From assembly GCA_002437945.1 (NCBI GenBank), contig DJSB01000013.1:1-13812 (forward strand): 13,812 bases of DNA, written 5' to 3'. This document shows, piece by piece, positions 1 to 6,196 of the stretch (positions within the stretch are counted from its first letter, which is position 1; every line of letters starts with the position of its first letter). Made by a program: the position numbers and the translations under genes. The notes under the pieces were generated by a model, which worked only from the letters and a program-made list of their open reading frames with translations, ran no database searches and was not told the origin of the DNA. The DNA is from Christensenella sp. UBA6345. GTDB taxonomy: Bacteria; Bacillota; Clostridia; Christensenellales; UBA1242.

Positions 1-77
1 TCTACTGGGGGATATTTATTATTGATATAAAGGTATTAACGTTATTTATTAGTGTATAATATCCAAATATTAGATAT

Positions 78-108
78 AAGGTGTCACACGTATCACAAGG
101 TGTCACAC
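78..108. repeat. Pair of 12-bp direct repeats
   Basis: AAGGTGTCACAC occurs at 78-89 and again at 97-108, starts 19 bp apart. The spacing of about two helical turns would suit a dimeric binding site, such as recombinase arm sites near a decayed integrase. No protein partner can be shown. Confidence 0.6.
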
Positions 109-260
109 ATAGGCAAAAATGCCGATAAATAAAGGGTTTTAATAACAAAACGAGTGCGACACTATGCAGATAAAATAAATAATTTTTTTACAAATATTTT
201 CAAAAAATTGCTCTTCTTTATTTCTCTGTTAGCAAATAGTGATGATCGAGATAATGATTT

Positions 261-292
261 ACATTTGAAAATATCTTTGTGGTTTCAAATGT
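261..292. repeat. 10-bp perfect inverted repeat
   Basis: ACATTTGAAA (261-270) and TTTCAAATGT (283-292) are exact reverse complements around a 12-base loop. There is no U-tract after either arm, so it is not an ordinary terminator. It could be a binding site or a structural relic of the element. Confidence 0.5.
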
Positions 293-442
293 TGGCATAC
301 TATAATTGATAAAATTTTAACTTAAAAACATAAAAGTTTGCATGGGTAAATAGTGTCTATGCGGGAATTGTAAAATAGACTTAAATATTCTACGATCAAA
401 CAGTTTTAATGCTGCACATACTTATTAAATATTTATACAAAT

Positions 443-756
443 ATGAAGTTTGGTGGTAAAATCAAAAGAAGTATCTTGATGATAGACTTGACAACACAGA
501 TTTACTATTCTGTACAGAATATGAAAAAGATATTTGTCACGAACTGTTACGAGTATGGTTACAAAAATTTATTGCATGAGTTTGACTTCCAATAGTCACA
601 CACCACTCACTTCGCCAGACGAACATAACATTGCAAATAATGGCAGGTGTAGACATGAAGACTGTATCAGCCAGAGCTGGCCATAGCAAAGTTTCAATCA
701 CCAGCGATATTTATTCCTATTTCTTGCAATCAAATGACAAAAAGCAAACACTATAA
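443..756 (+). pseudogene. Degraded tyrosine recombinase (integrase) C-terminus
   Basis: Reading 604-756 gives the family's catalytic end: HSLRQT (the HxxR box, His at 604-606 and Arg at 613-615), then AGHSKVSIT (the G-H box), then DIYSYF, whose tyrosine fits the nucleophile, ending at TAA 754-756. Upstream in the same frame, 463-576 reads KKYLDDRLDNTDLLF and LLRVWLQKFIA, the usual stretch before the HxxR box in phage and transposon integrases. Two TGA codons (577-579, 583-585) interrupt it. Before about 490 the similarity continues in another frame (GKIKRSIL at 455-478). The N-terminal and core-binding domains are missing. It is a dead integrase remnant; the organism uses TGA as stop elsewhere, so recoding to Trp is unlikely. 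A bidirectional terminator follows. Confidence 0.82.
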
Positions 757-778
757 TTAGATAAAATATTTGAATAAT

Positions 779-819
779 AAAAAGTCCCTAGGAGACTAAA
801 AATCTCTTAGGGACTTTTT
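779..819. terminator. Bidirectional intrinsic terminator
   Basis: A 17-bp stem (779-795 with 803-819, one G-U type mismatch) contains AAGTCCCTA/TTAGGGACTT and is flanked by A-runs on one side and T-runs on the other. It can therefore stop transcripts from both directions: the recombinase remnant on plus, and the DUF262 gene on minus, whose stop codon lies in the stem edge. Confidence 0.85.
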
Positions 820-2547
820 ATATATTAAAAATTTTTTTTAATTTGTTTTTTATTAATATTCTTCTTTGTTTAAAAAATTCATCAAAATTTTTTAGTTCTA
901 AAGAAATTCCAGGTGGATGATATTCAAAATCATTGCCTTCATCAACCCATTGTTTTAAAGGAGTTTTATTTTTACTTTCGTTTTCAGCTCCTTTTAAAAA
1001 CTGAAGATTTGGAATTAAATTTCTTTTTTTCTGCCATTCTTTTTTCTTTTGTTCATCTAAATTAAGAACTTTAATATTTTTATCATCAAACGCAACGTCA
1101 GGATGACAATGGTCTTGATGAAAATTTACTTGACTTAATTTTAAATCAGGATACAAAAGAGAAAGAATAAAAAATGTATTGGTTCCTTTTTCGTAATTAT
1201 CTAGCCAATAATCAATATCATTTTCTTCTACTATAAATTTTCTGTTGCCAGTTAGAGTTATATTATCAAACAAAGATAGAGTGAATGGAGTTTTTTTACA
1301 ATCAATTGTTTTTAATGTGTTTCTTGTTTGATTAAGTGCATCATTAGAAGCGATGCCAAAGATTCGTTTAGCAAGAGCAACTGACAAAAATTTTTTTGCT
1401 TCTTCTTTACATTTTTTATTTTCATCAACATATTTTTTACTATACTTAAATTTTCCACCTTTGTAAATATAATAAGCTAAAGGCATAGTTGCGTTATAAG
1501 AAGTTAAGTATTCGTTACAAACACCAATATCTACTAATAAAGTGCTCATATCGTCAAGTGCCTTGTGAATACTTTTCCAATTTGTTTTAATGTCTTGTAT
1601 AGTCTTTCTATTTAAAGATTTAATTTTTAAGTTTGTATCTGCATCAACCAATACTAAACACAAACGCATTAAATAATCTCTAGAAAAATTAAATTTATCT
1701 CCCTTATTGTTAATAATGTCTAATATATTTTCAACATTTTCCTTGCCATCTTTCCATCCATCAATAAGTGTAGAAAATAATAAATCTGATTTTGAAAGTT
1801 TATGTCCCGTTGAATTTACTCTAACAAAAATGTCTAATGCCGCATCATAAGAATTTTCTGTAATACTATAATAATGTATTAAACTATTTGATGTTGAATC
1901 ATGTAATCTATTAAAGAGAGTTGATAAATCCTTTATACATTTACTGTGGTATCCTTTGCTGTTCAAATCTAAAATATAGTCAGTGGGGTCATCAAATGCT
2001 AGCATTTGATTGATTTTATAATAATTTCCATTGTTGGCTTCTTCTTTTGTTAAAAAACAAAATCTCTTTTGTGGCTTTTCATCATCTATTTCTGTAACAG
2101 AGTAATAACCAAGATTATAATAAAGCTCCTTTTTAACCAATGTTTTGGATTTTTTTTATCATTACCTCTTCCTCCCTTAAAATATGAGTATGAGCCATTG
2201 AATGCAATATTTAATGAGGTAATTCTTTGTTGTCCATCTAATACAATATAGTAGTCATTTTCTTCACCAAAAACATCAGATGCCTTTTCGTTTTTTGTTT
2301 CTCCTTTTTTGAAATTGGTGATGAAATAATACAAATTTAGTTTTTCGTTATTTAAATTTGTTCTGTTTGTTTTCCAAAAAATTAAAGAACCAACTGGATA
2401 GCCATCTATAATAGACTCAAATAAAGTTTCTATTTCCCAAAAATCCCAAACATACTCTCTTTGAATATCTGGTAGCAACAAATTTTTATGATTTACGAAT
2501 TTTATTGCGTCCAAAGCACTCATATTTTCATATTTGCTGGATGACAT
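818..2547 (-). pseudogene. GmrSD-like DUF262/DUF1524 protein, split by a frameshift
   Basis: Two minus-strand reading frames together make one protein of about 577 residues. The first part carries the DUF262 (GmrS N-terminal) ParB-like signature: LPDIQREYVW near residues 25-34 and DGQQRITSL at about 104-112. The second part continues with the family's VNSTGHKLSKSDLLFSTL and ends in a DUF1524-type HNH region: HQDHCHPD (1097-1120), then NLIPNLQFLKGAENESKNK. GmrSD-type enzymes are NTP-dependent type IV restriction nucleases acting on modified phage DNA. The frames join at a five-base A-run on the minus strand (plus 2130-2134): one extra A would give the expected WLKKELYYNL. The start chosen is ATG 2545-2547, with AGGGAGG 5 bases upstream; the upstream GTG overlaps that site. 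The gene begins 28 bases after tRNA-Arg with no promoter or terminator between. The break could be a real mutation or a homopolymer error. Confidence 0.85.
2130..2134 (-). other. Frameshift site in the DUF262/DUF1524 gene
   Basis: On the minus strand the sequence TTAAAAAGGAGC is read L-K-R in the upstream frame. Homology resumes one base back (K-K-E-L-Y-Y-N-L). Six As instead of five would restore the full protein. The heptamer A-AAA-AGG is not the canonical A-AAA-AAG slip site, so programmed -1 frameshifting is possible but less likely than a deletion or error. Confidence 0.7.
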
Positions 2548-2575
2548 TAACACCTCCCTTATAATTAATACAATT

Positions 2576-2650
2576 TGGTGTTCTCGGCGGGAATCGAACC
2601 CACAACAGATCTTTAGGAGAGACCCGTAATATCCGTTTTACTACGAGAAC
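2576..2650 (-). tRNA. tRNA-Arg (anticodon CCU)
   Basis: The minus strand folds as a complete cloverleaf: acceptor GTTCTCG/CGAGAAC, D-arm GTAA/TTAC, anticodon stem GGTCT/AGATC with loop CTCCTAA (anticodon CCU, reads AGG), 4-base variable loop, T-arm GTGGG-TTCGATT-CCCGC, discriminator A and an encoded CCA (2576-2578). A strong promoter lies just upstream on the same strand. The DUF262 gene starts 28 bases after the CCA, so this tRNA is a plausible integration site for the element to its left. Confidence 0.95.
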
Positions 2651-2663
2651 ATATCTACTTTAT

Positions 2664-2693
2664 TTTATATCACTTATGGCTGTCTAATGTCAA
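2664..2693 (-). promoter_or_regulatory. Promoter of tRNA-Arg (and probably the DUF262 gene)
   Basis: Minus strand: -35 TTGACA (2688-2693), 18-bp spacer, extended -10 TGATATAAA with the hexamer at 2664-2669. Transcription would start about 7 bases before the tRNA 5' end. No other promoter is visible before the DUF262 gene. Confidence 0.8.
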
Positions 2694-2801
2694 GAATTGC
2701 AAGATATGAAAGAGAAAAATGCTTGTAAAGTTTAGTCATATTTGCGTAAAAGATAAAATTTTACAGAAAGAAAAATTGCGTAATATTATGAAAATCAAGT
2801 A

Positions 2802-2830
2802 TTGATTTTTTACATAAAAAGTGATAATAT
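2802..2830 (+). promoter_or_regulatory. Promoter of ndk
   Basis: -35 TTGATT (2802-2807), 17-bp spacer, -10 TAATAT (2825-2830), placed about 26 bases before the start codon. AGGAGG (2843-2848) lies 8 bases before the ATG. Confidence 0.7.
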
Positions 2831-2856
2831 ATATGTATATTTAGGAGGAATAATTG

Positions 2857-3336
2857 ATGGAAAGAACATATTTAATGCTTAAACCAGGTTACGCATCAAA
2901 AGAAGTTATTTTAGAAGTAGAGAAAAGAGCGGCTGCAGCAGGGCTTGTTCTAGTAAATAGCGGACTTGTTGAACACACAAAAGAAAGTGCAGCACAACAT
3001 TATAGCAACAAGGTTGGCGAACCTTATTATCCAGAACTTGAAGCATATATTACCAGTGGAAAATCCTACGGAATGGTTTTTGAAGGTAAAGACGCAGTTT
3101 CAGTAGGTAGAAAACTTATTGGCGCAGTAGAAGGTGGCCCACAAAAAGGTTCAATTAGATACGATATTCCAGTTATGTTTAATTTAACAACAGACAAAAC
3201 TAGAAATGTTATTCATGCTTCTGATAGTGTTGAAAATGCTAAAAAAGAAATTGAAATCTATAGAAGACTTAGGGAGATGTATAAAAAGAATCATCCTACA
3301 TATATATTTAAATGTGGAGATACATTTATTAGATAG
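2857..3336 (+). CDS. ndk: Nucleoside diphosphate kinase
   Basis: Transfers the terminal phosphate from an NTP to an NDP through a phosphohistidine, balancing cellular (d)NTP pools. The 159-residue protein shows the family landmarks: MLKPG with Lys9, HY at 48-49, the helix PELEAYITSG (59-68), GSIR (98-101) and the active-site motif NVIHASDSVENA with catalytic His120. The protein is longer than the usual 135-150 residues, with extra residues around 104-116 and an atypical tail after the His motif (RRLREMYKK, ending FKCGDTFIR). I chose ATG 2857 because AGGAGG sits 8 bases before it; the TTG just upstream in frame is not well placed. The gene has its own promoter and terminator and is monocistronic. 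Confidence 0.93.
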   Translation: MERTYLMLKPGYASKEVILEVEKRAAAAGLVLVNSGLVEHTKESAAQHYSNKVGEPYYPELEAYITSGKSYGMVFEGKDAVSVGRKLIGAVEGGPQKGSIRYDIPVMFNLTTDKTRNVIHASDSVENAKKEIEIYRRLREMYKKNHPTYIFKCGDTFIR

Positions 3337-3344
3337 GTATTTAT

Positions 3345-3369
3345 AAAAAACGGCATATGCCGTTTTTTT
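3345..3369 (+). terminator. Intrinsic terminator after ndk
   Basis: AAAAAACGGC-atat-GCCGTTTTTTT: a GC-rich stem inside a perfect palindrome followed by a run of seven Ts, 9 bases after the ndk stop. Confidence 0.85.
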
Positions 3370-3539
3370 GTATCTTGATATGGTAGATAATATCTGGTTA
3401 TATTGTTTAAACATTGTAGTATTTGTGGTGTTATGATTATATACAAATGTTGTACATTGTGTAGTTATAGAAATATATTGTTTTGTACGTGGATTAATAG
3501 AAAGATATAGTGATGGTTGGTGTGTTAGATATTAAAAAA

Positions 3540-3571
3540 GTCTTATACTGAAGACCGATTCAATATAAGAC
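3540..3571 (-). terminator. Terminator of the XRE regulator gene
   Basis: A 13-bp stem (3540-3552 with 3559-3571, one mismatch) and 6-base loop. On the minus strand it is followed by TTTTTT (plus 3534-3539), right after the end of the regulator gene. Confidence 0.75.
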
Positions 3572-3577
3572 AAAATT

Positions 3578-3775
3578 TTAATAGAATAATTCATCTAAAG
3601 ATACATTAAATATTTCACATAATTTTTTTAAAAAAGTAATACTAGGCTCGGTGCGACCTTGCTCCCAATTGGCATAGCAACTTTCTACTACACCCAATAA
3701 ATCAGCGACTTGTTTTTGTGTCAACCCGCTTGTTTTGCGACATATTTTTAAATTATTGCAAAATATTTTATCCAT
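3578..3775 (-). CDS. XRE/Cro-family HTH transcriptional regulator
   Basis: A 65-residue single-domain DNA-binding protein, the size of Cro/SinR-like minimal regulators. The helix-turn-helix is clear: LKICRKTSGLTQKQVADLLGV (roughly residues 9-29), then YANWEQGRTEPSITFLKKL as recognition helix and following helix, ending VSLDELF. It is divergent from the membrane protein gene at 3865, and the 89 bases between them carry two palindromic operators, so I infer that it represses that gene and probably itself. No Shine-Dalgarno site precedes the ATG. An extended -10 (TGGTAATAT on the minus strand) ends 6 bases before the ATG, which suggests a leaderless message. It has its own terminator. Confidence 0.9.
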   Translation of the reverse strand: MDKIFCNNLKICRKTSGLTQKQVADLLGVVESCYANWEQGRTEPSITFLKKLCEIFNVSLDELFY

Positions 3776-3781
3776 ATTTTA

Positions 3782-3790
3782 ATATTACCA
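3782..3790 (-). promoter_or_regulatory. Extended -10 of the XRE gene (leaderless start)
   Basis: Minus strand TGGTAATAT, with the -10 hexamer at plus 3782-3787. The -35 region is poor. The predicted transcription start falls on or next to the A of the ATG at 3775, and no ribosome binding site is present. Confidence 0.5.
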
Positions 3791-3793
3791 AAA

Positions 3794-3811
3794 ACTAGAT
3801 AAAATATCTTG
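3794..3811. promoter_or_regulatory. Operator 1, imperfect copy
   Basis: ACTAGAT-AAAAT-ATCTTG is an imperfect copy of the perfect palindrome 20 bp to its right. It overlaps the -35 of the plus-strand promoter and sits just upstream of the XRE -10. Confidence 0.65.
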
Positions 3812-3837
3812 ACACTAGACAAAATGTCTAGTAATAT
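3809..3837 (+). promoter_or_regulatory. Promoter of the PH-domain membrane protein gene
   Basis: Consensus -35 TTGACA (3809-3814), 17-bp spacer, -10 TAATAT (3832-3837). It is strong in itself and overlaid by both operators, as expected for a tightly repressed promoter. Confidence 0.8.
3814..3832. promoter_or_regulatory. Operator 2, perfect palindrome
   Basis: ACTAGAC-AAAAT-GTCTAGT has perfect 7-bp arms. It fills exactly the spacer between the -35 and -10 of the plus-strand promoter, where a bound repressor would block RNA polymerase. The copies start 20 bp apart, about two helical turns, so two dimers could sit on the same DNA face. Confidence 0.8.
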
Positions 3838-3864
3838 AATAAAAATAATGTTGGGAGAGCATGT

Positions 3865-4449
3865 ATGAATTCTAATAGAAAAAATAATGATAACGCAAGT
3901 TTGTGTTTTAATTTCACGGCAGCATTACCTACGGTTTACTTTATTGGTTATATTCTAATTACAATAATGATGGCTATAACGTGTATAGCGGTTGGTGGTA
4001 CTACATTTTTAGTTATCTGGGGAACACTAGTTATTATAGTTGTTGATATACTAATAATGATTATACACTGGAGTATTTGTGATTCAACAAAATACATTGT
4101 TAATGAAAAAACTATATCTATACAGTTTTCTATATTGGGTATTAAACATCGTAAAACTTATAGATTTGATAAGATAATGAGTATTGCATCACAATCAATA
4201 TTGGGTTGTAATATGATTAAATTGTATATTGATCAAGGGAATATAGGTTGTAGATCATCAAAATGTGTAACATTTAAATGGGTAGATGATTATGATGTAA
4301 TTGTTGGATTGTTAAATAGTTTGCTTTGTCAAGTCGACAATGACAAAAATGTTGCAGTAAAAATGGGCTATGAATATATCAACGCAATTAAAGAAAGAAA
4401 CAATACAGAAGAAACTAACAATAATTCACAAATAGAAAATATAAAGTAA
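3865..4449 (+). CDS. Membrane protein with bacterial PH-like domain
   Basis: A 194-residue protein. Two hydrophobic helices (about residues 20-46 and 48-70) form a membrane hairpin. They are followed by a stretch that reads like a bacterial PH (bPH2/DUF304-type) domain: YIVNEKTISIQFSILGIK, then HRKTYRFDKIMSI, with alternating strands to about residue 150. The C-terminus is polar and Asn/Glu-rich. Such domains are known on membrane proteins, but their ligands are mostly unknown, so I assign no function. GGGAG precedes ATG 3865; the ATG at 3861 would stop within five codons. Its promoter is covered by the operators shared with the XRE gene, so it is probably made only when that repressor is released. 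Confidence 0.7.
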   Translation: MNSNRKNNDNASLCFNFTAALPTVYFIGYILITIMMAITCIAVGGTTFLVIWGTLVIIVVDILIMIIHWSICDSTKYIVNEKTISIQFSILGIKHRKTYRFDKIMSIASQSILGCNMIKLYIDQGNIGCRSSKCVTFKWVDDYDVIVGLLNSLLCQVDNDKNVAVKMGYEYINAIKERNNTEETNNNSQIENIK

Positions 4450-4492
4450 TTGATAAATAAATTGGATAATAGTAACGACTATTGTATATTAC

Positions 4493-4526
4493 AAAAAACA
4501 CCACTTAAATTTAAGTGGTGTTTTTT
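4493..4526. terminator. Bidirectional terminator
   Basis: AAAAAACACCACTT and AAGTGGTGTTTTTT form a strong stem with A-run and T-run flanks. It lies between the convergent membrane protein gene (plus) and the coiled-coil gene (minus) and serves both. Confidence 0.9.
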
Positions 4527-4556
4527 CATATTAAAAACTAAAATAATCATTATATA

Positions 4557-4991
4557 TTAAACTTTATCAAAAGAATAACCTAATTTTGTAACGACTTTTT
4601 CAAATTTGACAATATTAAATATGCCCCATTGAGTGCATACAACAACTATATTGCCATCGTTAAGTTGTAATGGATTCTGCATAAAGTATCTTTTGCCACA
4701 GTCTTTTATGTTTTCTGCATTGGCTACTGTTTCTACTACATTAAGCGAACCTTGTAAAGATTTATCAAATACGGACTTAAGTTGGTCTAGTGTTGGTTCG
4801 TTATCCATAACATACTTACTAATCACTGCTAAAACAAAACGGTTTTTTGGATATATCTTGTTTTCAAACATATATCTAGTTTTGTCACGTCCATCTTCTT
4901 TTACAGGTGTTTTTGCTTGATTCTGCAATATTAAGTTTTCTAACAACTCTACACGTTTCTTTAGTTGTTCAATTTCTTGTTCTATATTCAT
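4557..4991 (-). CDS. Uncharacterised protein, N-terminal coiled coil plus conserved domain
   Basis: A 144-residue soluble protein. Residues 1-24 form a heptad-like coiled coil (IEQEIEQLKKRVELLENLIL). A charged linker follows (about 25-37), then a compact domain with RYMFENKIYPKNRFVLAV, LKSVFDKSLQGSLNVVE, KRYFMQNP and VVVCTQWGIFNI. I recognise the pattern NRFVLAVI...SLQGS...RYF...W-GI as one that recurs in bacterial proteins of unknown role, but I cannot name a family. No signal peptide or membrane segment is seen. There is no proper ribosome binding site: a -10-like TATTAT (with TTGCTT 18 bp upstream) ends 6 bases before the ATG, which again hints at a leaderless message. It shares its terminator with the convergent gene. 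Confidence 0.75.
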   Translation of the reverse strand: MNIEQEIEQLKKRVELLENLILQNQAKTPVKEDGRDKTRYMFENKIYPKNRFVLAVISKYVMDNEPTLDQLKSVFDKSLQGSLNVVETVANAENIKDCGKRYFMQNPLQLNDGNIVVVCTQWGIFNIVKFEKVVTKLGYSFDKV

Positions 4992-4997
4992 ACCTAT

Positions 4998-5027
4998 ATA
5001 ATATCATAATTACATTAGTTAAAGCAA
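4998..5027 (-). promoter_or_regulatory. Likely promoter of the coiled-coil protein gene
   Basis: Minus strand: TTGCTT, 18-bp spacer, then TATTAT, with only six bases (ATAGGT) between it and the ATG. The predicted start of transcription is at or beside the start codon. Confidence 0.45.
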
Positions 5028-5067
5028 GTTATCTAACAAAAACTATTGAAAAACTTAAAATATTTTC

Positions 5068-5113
5068 GAAAAACTATAAAAAACTATAAAAAACTATTTA
5101 CAACTATAAAAAA
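5068..5113. repeat. Phased A-tracts / repeated AAAAACTAT
   Basis: AAAAACTAT-like units begin at about 5069, 5079 and 5089, with a further copy (ACTATAAAAAACT) inside the promoter spacer. The 10-bp period matches one DNA turn, which gives intrinsic bending. Placed immediately upstream of the -35, the tract could act as an UP element for the Nudix gene. Confidence 0.6.
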
Positions 5114-5125
5114 CTGTGATATTAT
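5097..5125 (+). promoter_or_regulatory. Promoter of the Nudix hydrolase gene
   Basis: -35 TTTACA (5097-5102), 17-bp spacer, extended -10 TGATATTAT with the hexamer at 5120-5125. AAAGGAG lies 7 bases before the ATG. Confidence 0.7.
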
Positions 5126-5150
5126 GTAATCAATTACAAAGGAGATAGTT

Positions 5151-5558
5151 ATGGAAAAGAAAATTATAACAACAGTTGCAGGAATTATAGAGAATAAAGA
5201 CGGAGATATTTTGTGTACATTAAGAGACCAAGGTAAATATGATTATGTTTCTTTTAAGTGGGAATTCCCAGGCGGAAAGGTAGAAGCAGGTGAAACCCAA
5301 CATCAAACTCTTGCTAGAGAATTAAGAGAAGAGTTGGATATAGAAGTAGAAATTGGACAATTCTACTATCAAGTTGAACATGATTACCCAGACTTCCATT
5401 TGTCTATGGCGGTATATGAATGTAAATTTACAGGAGACCATATGGCTATGAATGTTCATAAAGCATTAAAATGGGTTAAACCAAAAGACTTGCTTACTCT
5501 AGATTGGGCGGCAGCAGATTTACCAGTAGCAGAAAAAGTTTACAATAATATGAAATAA
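5151..5558 (+). CDS. Nudix hydrolase, MutT/NudG-like (d)NTP pyrophosphohydrolase
   Basis: A 135-residue single-domain enzyme. The Nudix box is complete for metal binding: GGKVEAGETQHQTLARELREEL, matching GX5EX7REUXEE, with Asp where the usual Gly follows. The WEFPGGKVE start, and an end reading LTLDWAAADLPVAEKV, resemble MutT and NudG (CTP/oxidised-nucleotide pyrophosphohydrolases), which remove damaged nucleotides such as 8-oxo-dGTP or hydrolyse CTP. The exact substrate cannot be read from the sequence, so I give no gene symbol. The gene has its own promoter with A-tracts upstream, a good ribosome binding site and its own terminator. Confidence 0.9.
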   Translation: MEKKIITTVAGIIENKDGDILCTLRDQGKYDYVSFKWEFPGGKVEAGETQHQTLARELREELDIEVEIGQFYYQVEHDYPDFHLSMAVYECKFTGDHMAMNVHKALKWVKPKDLLTLDWAAADLPVAEKVYNNMK

Positions 5559-5563
5559 TTTAT

Positions 5564-5587
5564 GACGGCTTTTAGCCGTCTTTTTTA
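5564..5587 (+). terminator. Terminator after the Nudix gene
   Basis: GACGGCT-ttt-AGCCGTC followed by TTTTTT, five bases after the stop codon. Confidence 0.9.
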
Positions 5588-5722
5588 TTTGTCTATCAAT
5601 ATTTCTGCTTACTAATTTTTTAGATTGAATTTTTAATAATACTTGCTCACATAAATAAGTAATTATTAATTAAGCATTAAAAATAATAAGAGTAGATTGT
5701 TAAGTGGGCGAAAATACAATAC

Positions 5723-5756
5723 TTAATTTAAAGTTTGTGGTACAATATTATATAAT
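5723..5756 (+). promoter_or_regulatory. Possible promoter of the deoxyribosyltransferase-like gene
   Basis: TTAATT (5723-5728), 17-bp spacer, TATTAT (5746-5751). A TATAAT at 5751-5756 is a second possible -10 with a poorer -35. Either fits a short leader before AAGGA (5765-5769). Confidence 0.4.
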
Positions 5757-5776
5757 AAAAAATCAAGGAATATAAT

Positions 5777-6082
5777 ATGGATATTAAAGTAGTAACTATA
5801 TGTGGTAGTATGAAGTTTGCTAAAGATATGATGATTATTGCTACTGAACTTGAAAAGAAATATGGCTGGTGTGTATTGCAATGTGTATATGACATAACTG
5901 GCGAAATTACTAAAGAAGAAATGGACAACATAGTTAATGCACATTGGAAAAGAATTGATATAAGTGACGCAATATATGTAGTTAACATTAATGGATATAT
6001 CGGTAATTCTACAAAAAATGAGATTGCTTATGCTATACAACACAATAAAGAAGTGATATATCATGAGAAAATAGATAATTAA
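5777..6082 (+). CDS. Nucleoside 2-deoxyribosyltransferase-like protein
   Basis: A 101-residue Rossmann-like protein. It begins with a strand and glycine turn, VVTICGSMKFAKDM (residues 5-18), and has the family's second signature DISDAIYVVNINGYIGNSTKNEIAYA (about 61-86), followed by KEVIYHE. This is the layout of the nucleoside 2-deoxyribosyltransferase/DUF4406-like superfamily, where the G-S turn and the GYIG-S-T-x-x-E segment bind the nucleotide. The active-site Glu of true transferases could be E82 (STKNEIAYA), but activity is not proved and many members are unstudied. It is shorter than the classical enzymes (about 150 residues). AAGGA precedes the ATG by 7 bases; a modest terminator follows. 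Confidence 0.72.
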   Translation: MDIKVVTICGSMKFAKDMMIIATELEKKYGWCVLQCVYDITGEITKEEMDNIVNAHWKRIDISDAIYVVNINGYIGNSTKNEIAYAIQHNKEVIYHEKIDN

Positions 6083-6111
6083 TTATTATCTTATTAAAAA
6101 CATATTATAGT

Positions 6112-6133
6112 AAAGATAAGTTATTGTCTTTTT
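6112..6133 (+). terminator. Probable weak terminator
   Basis: AAAGATAA-gtta-TTGTCTTT with two further Ts: an 8-bp AU-rich stem (one G-U) and a short U-tail, 29 bases after the stop codon. Confidence 0.45.
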
Positions 6134-6196
6134 GAAGTGTTATTTTAAGTTAAACAGAAATTTTGGTTGTGTTAATATATAAATTTTGTTTATTAG

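Larger units (their letters stand above)
1..442. other. Gene-free left end with short repeats
   Basis: I see no convincing gene here. The stretch holds two exact 12-bp direct repeats, a small GGCA/TGCC hairpin (112-123), and a perfect 10-bp inverted repeat (261-270 with 283-292). At 353-370 there is a string similar to the 3' end of the tRNA-Arg gene further right. It may be the decayed left part of the integrated element whose recombinase remnant follows, but that is inference. Confidence 0.5.

Noticed and set aside
78..108. CRISPR array
   Set aside because: Only two 12-bp repeats with a 7-base gap; no repeat-spacer series and no cas genes anywhere in the window.
577..585. TGA codons in the recombinase remnant as possible Trp (alternative code)
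   Set aside because: Homologues have polar residues there, not Trp, and TGA ends other genes in the window normally.
2130..2134. Programmed -1 frameshifting in the DUF262 gene
   Set aside because: The site lacks the canonical A-AAA-AAG heptamer and I see no clear downstream stimulatory hairpin; mutation or sequencing error is simpler.
5723..6064. Two long minus-strand frames opposite the deoxyribosyltransferase-like gene
   Set aside because: They lack ribosome binding sites and family features, and they mirror a real gene on the plus strand.
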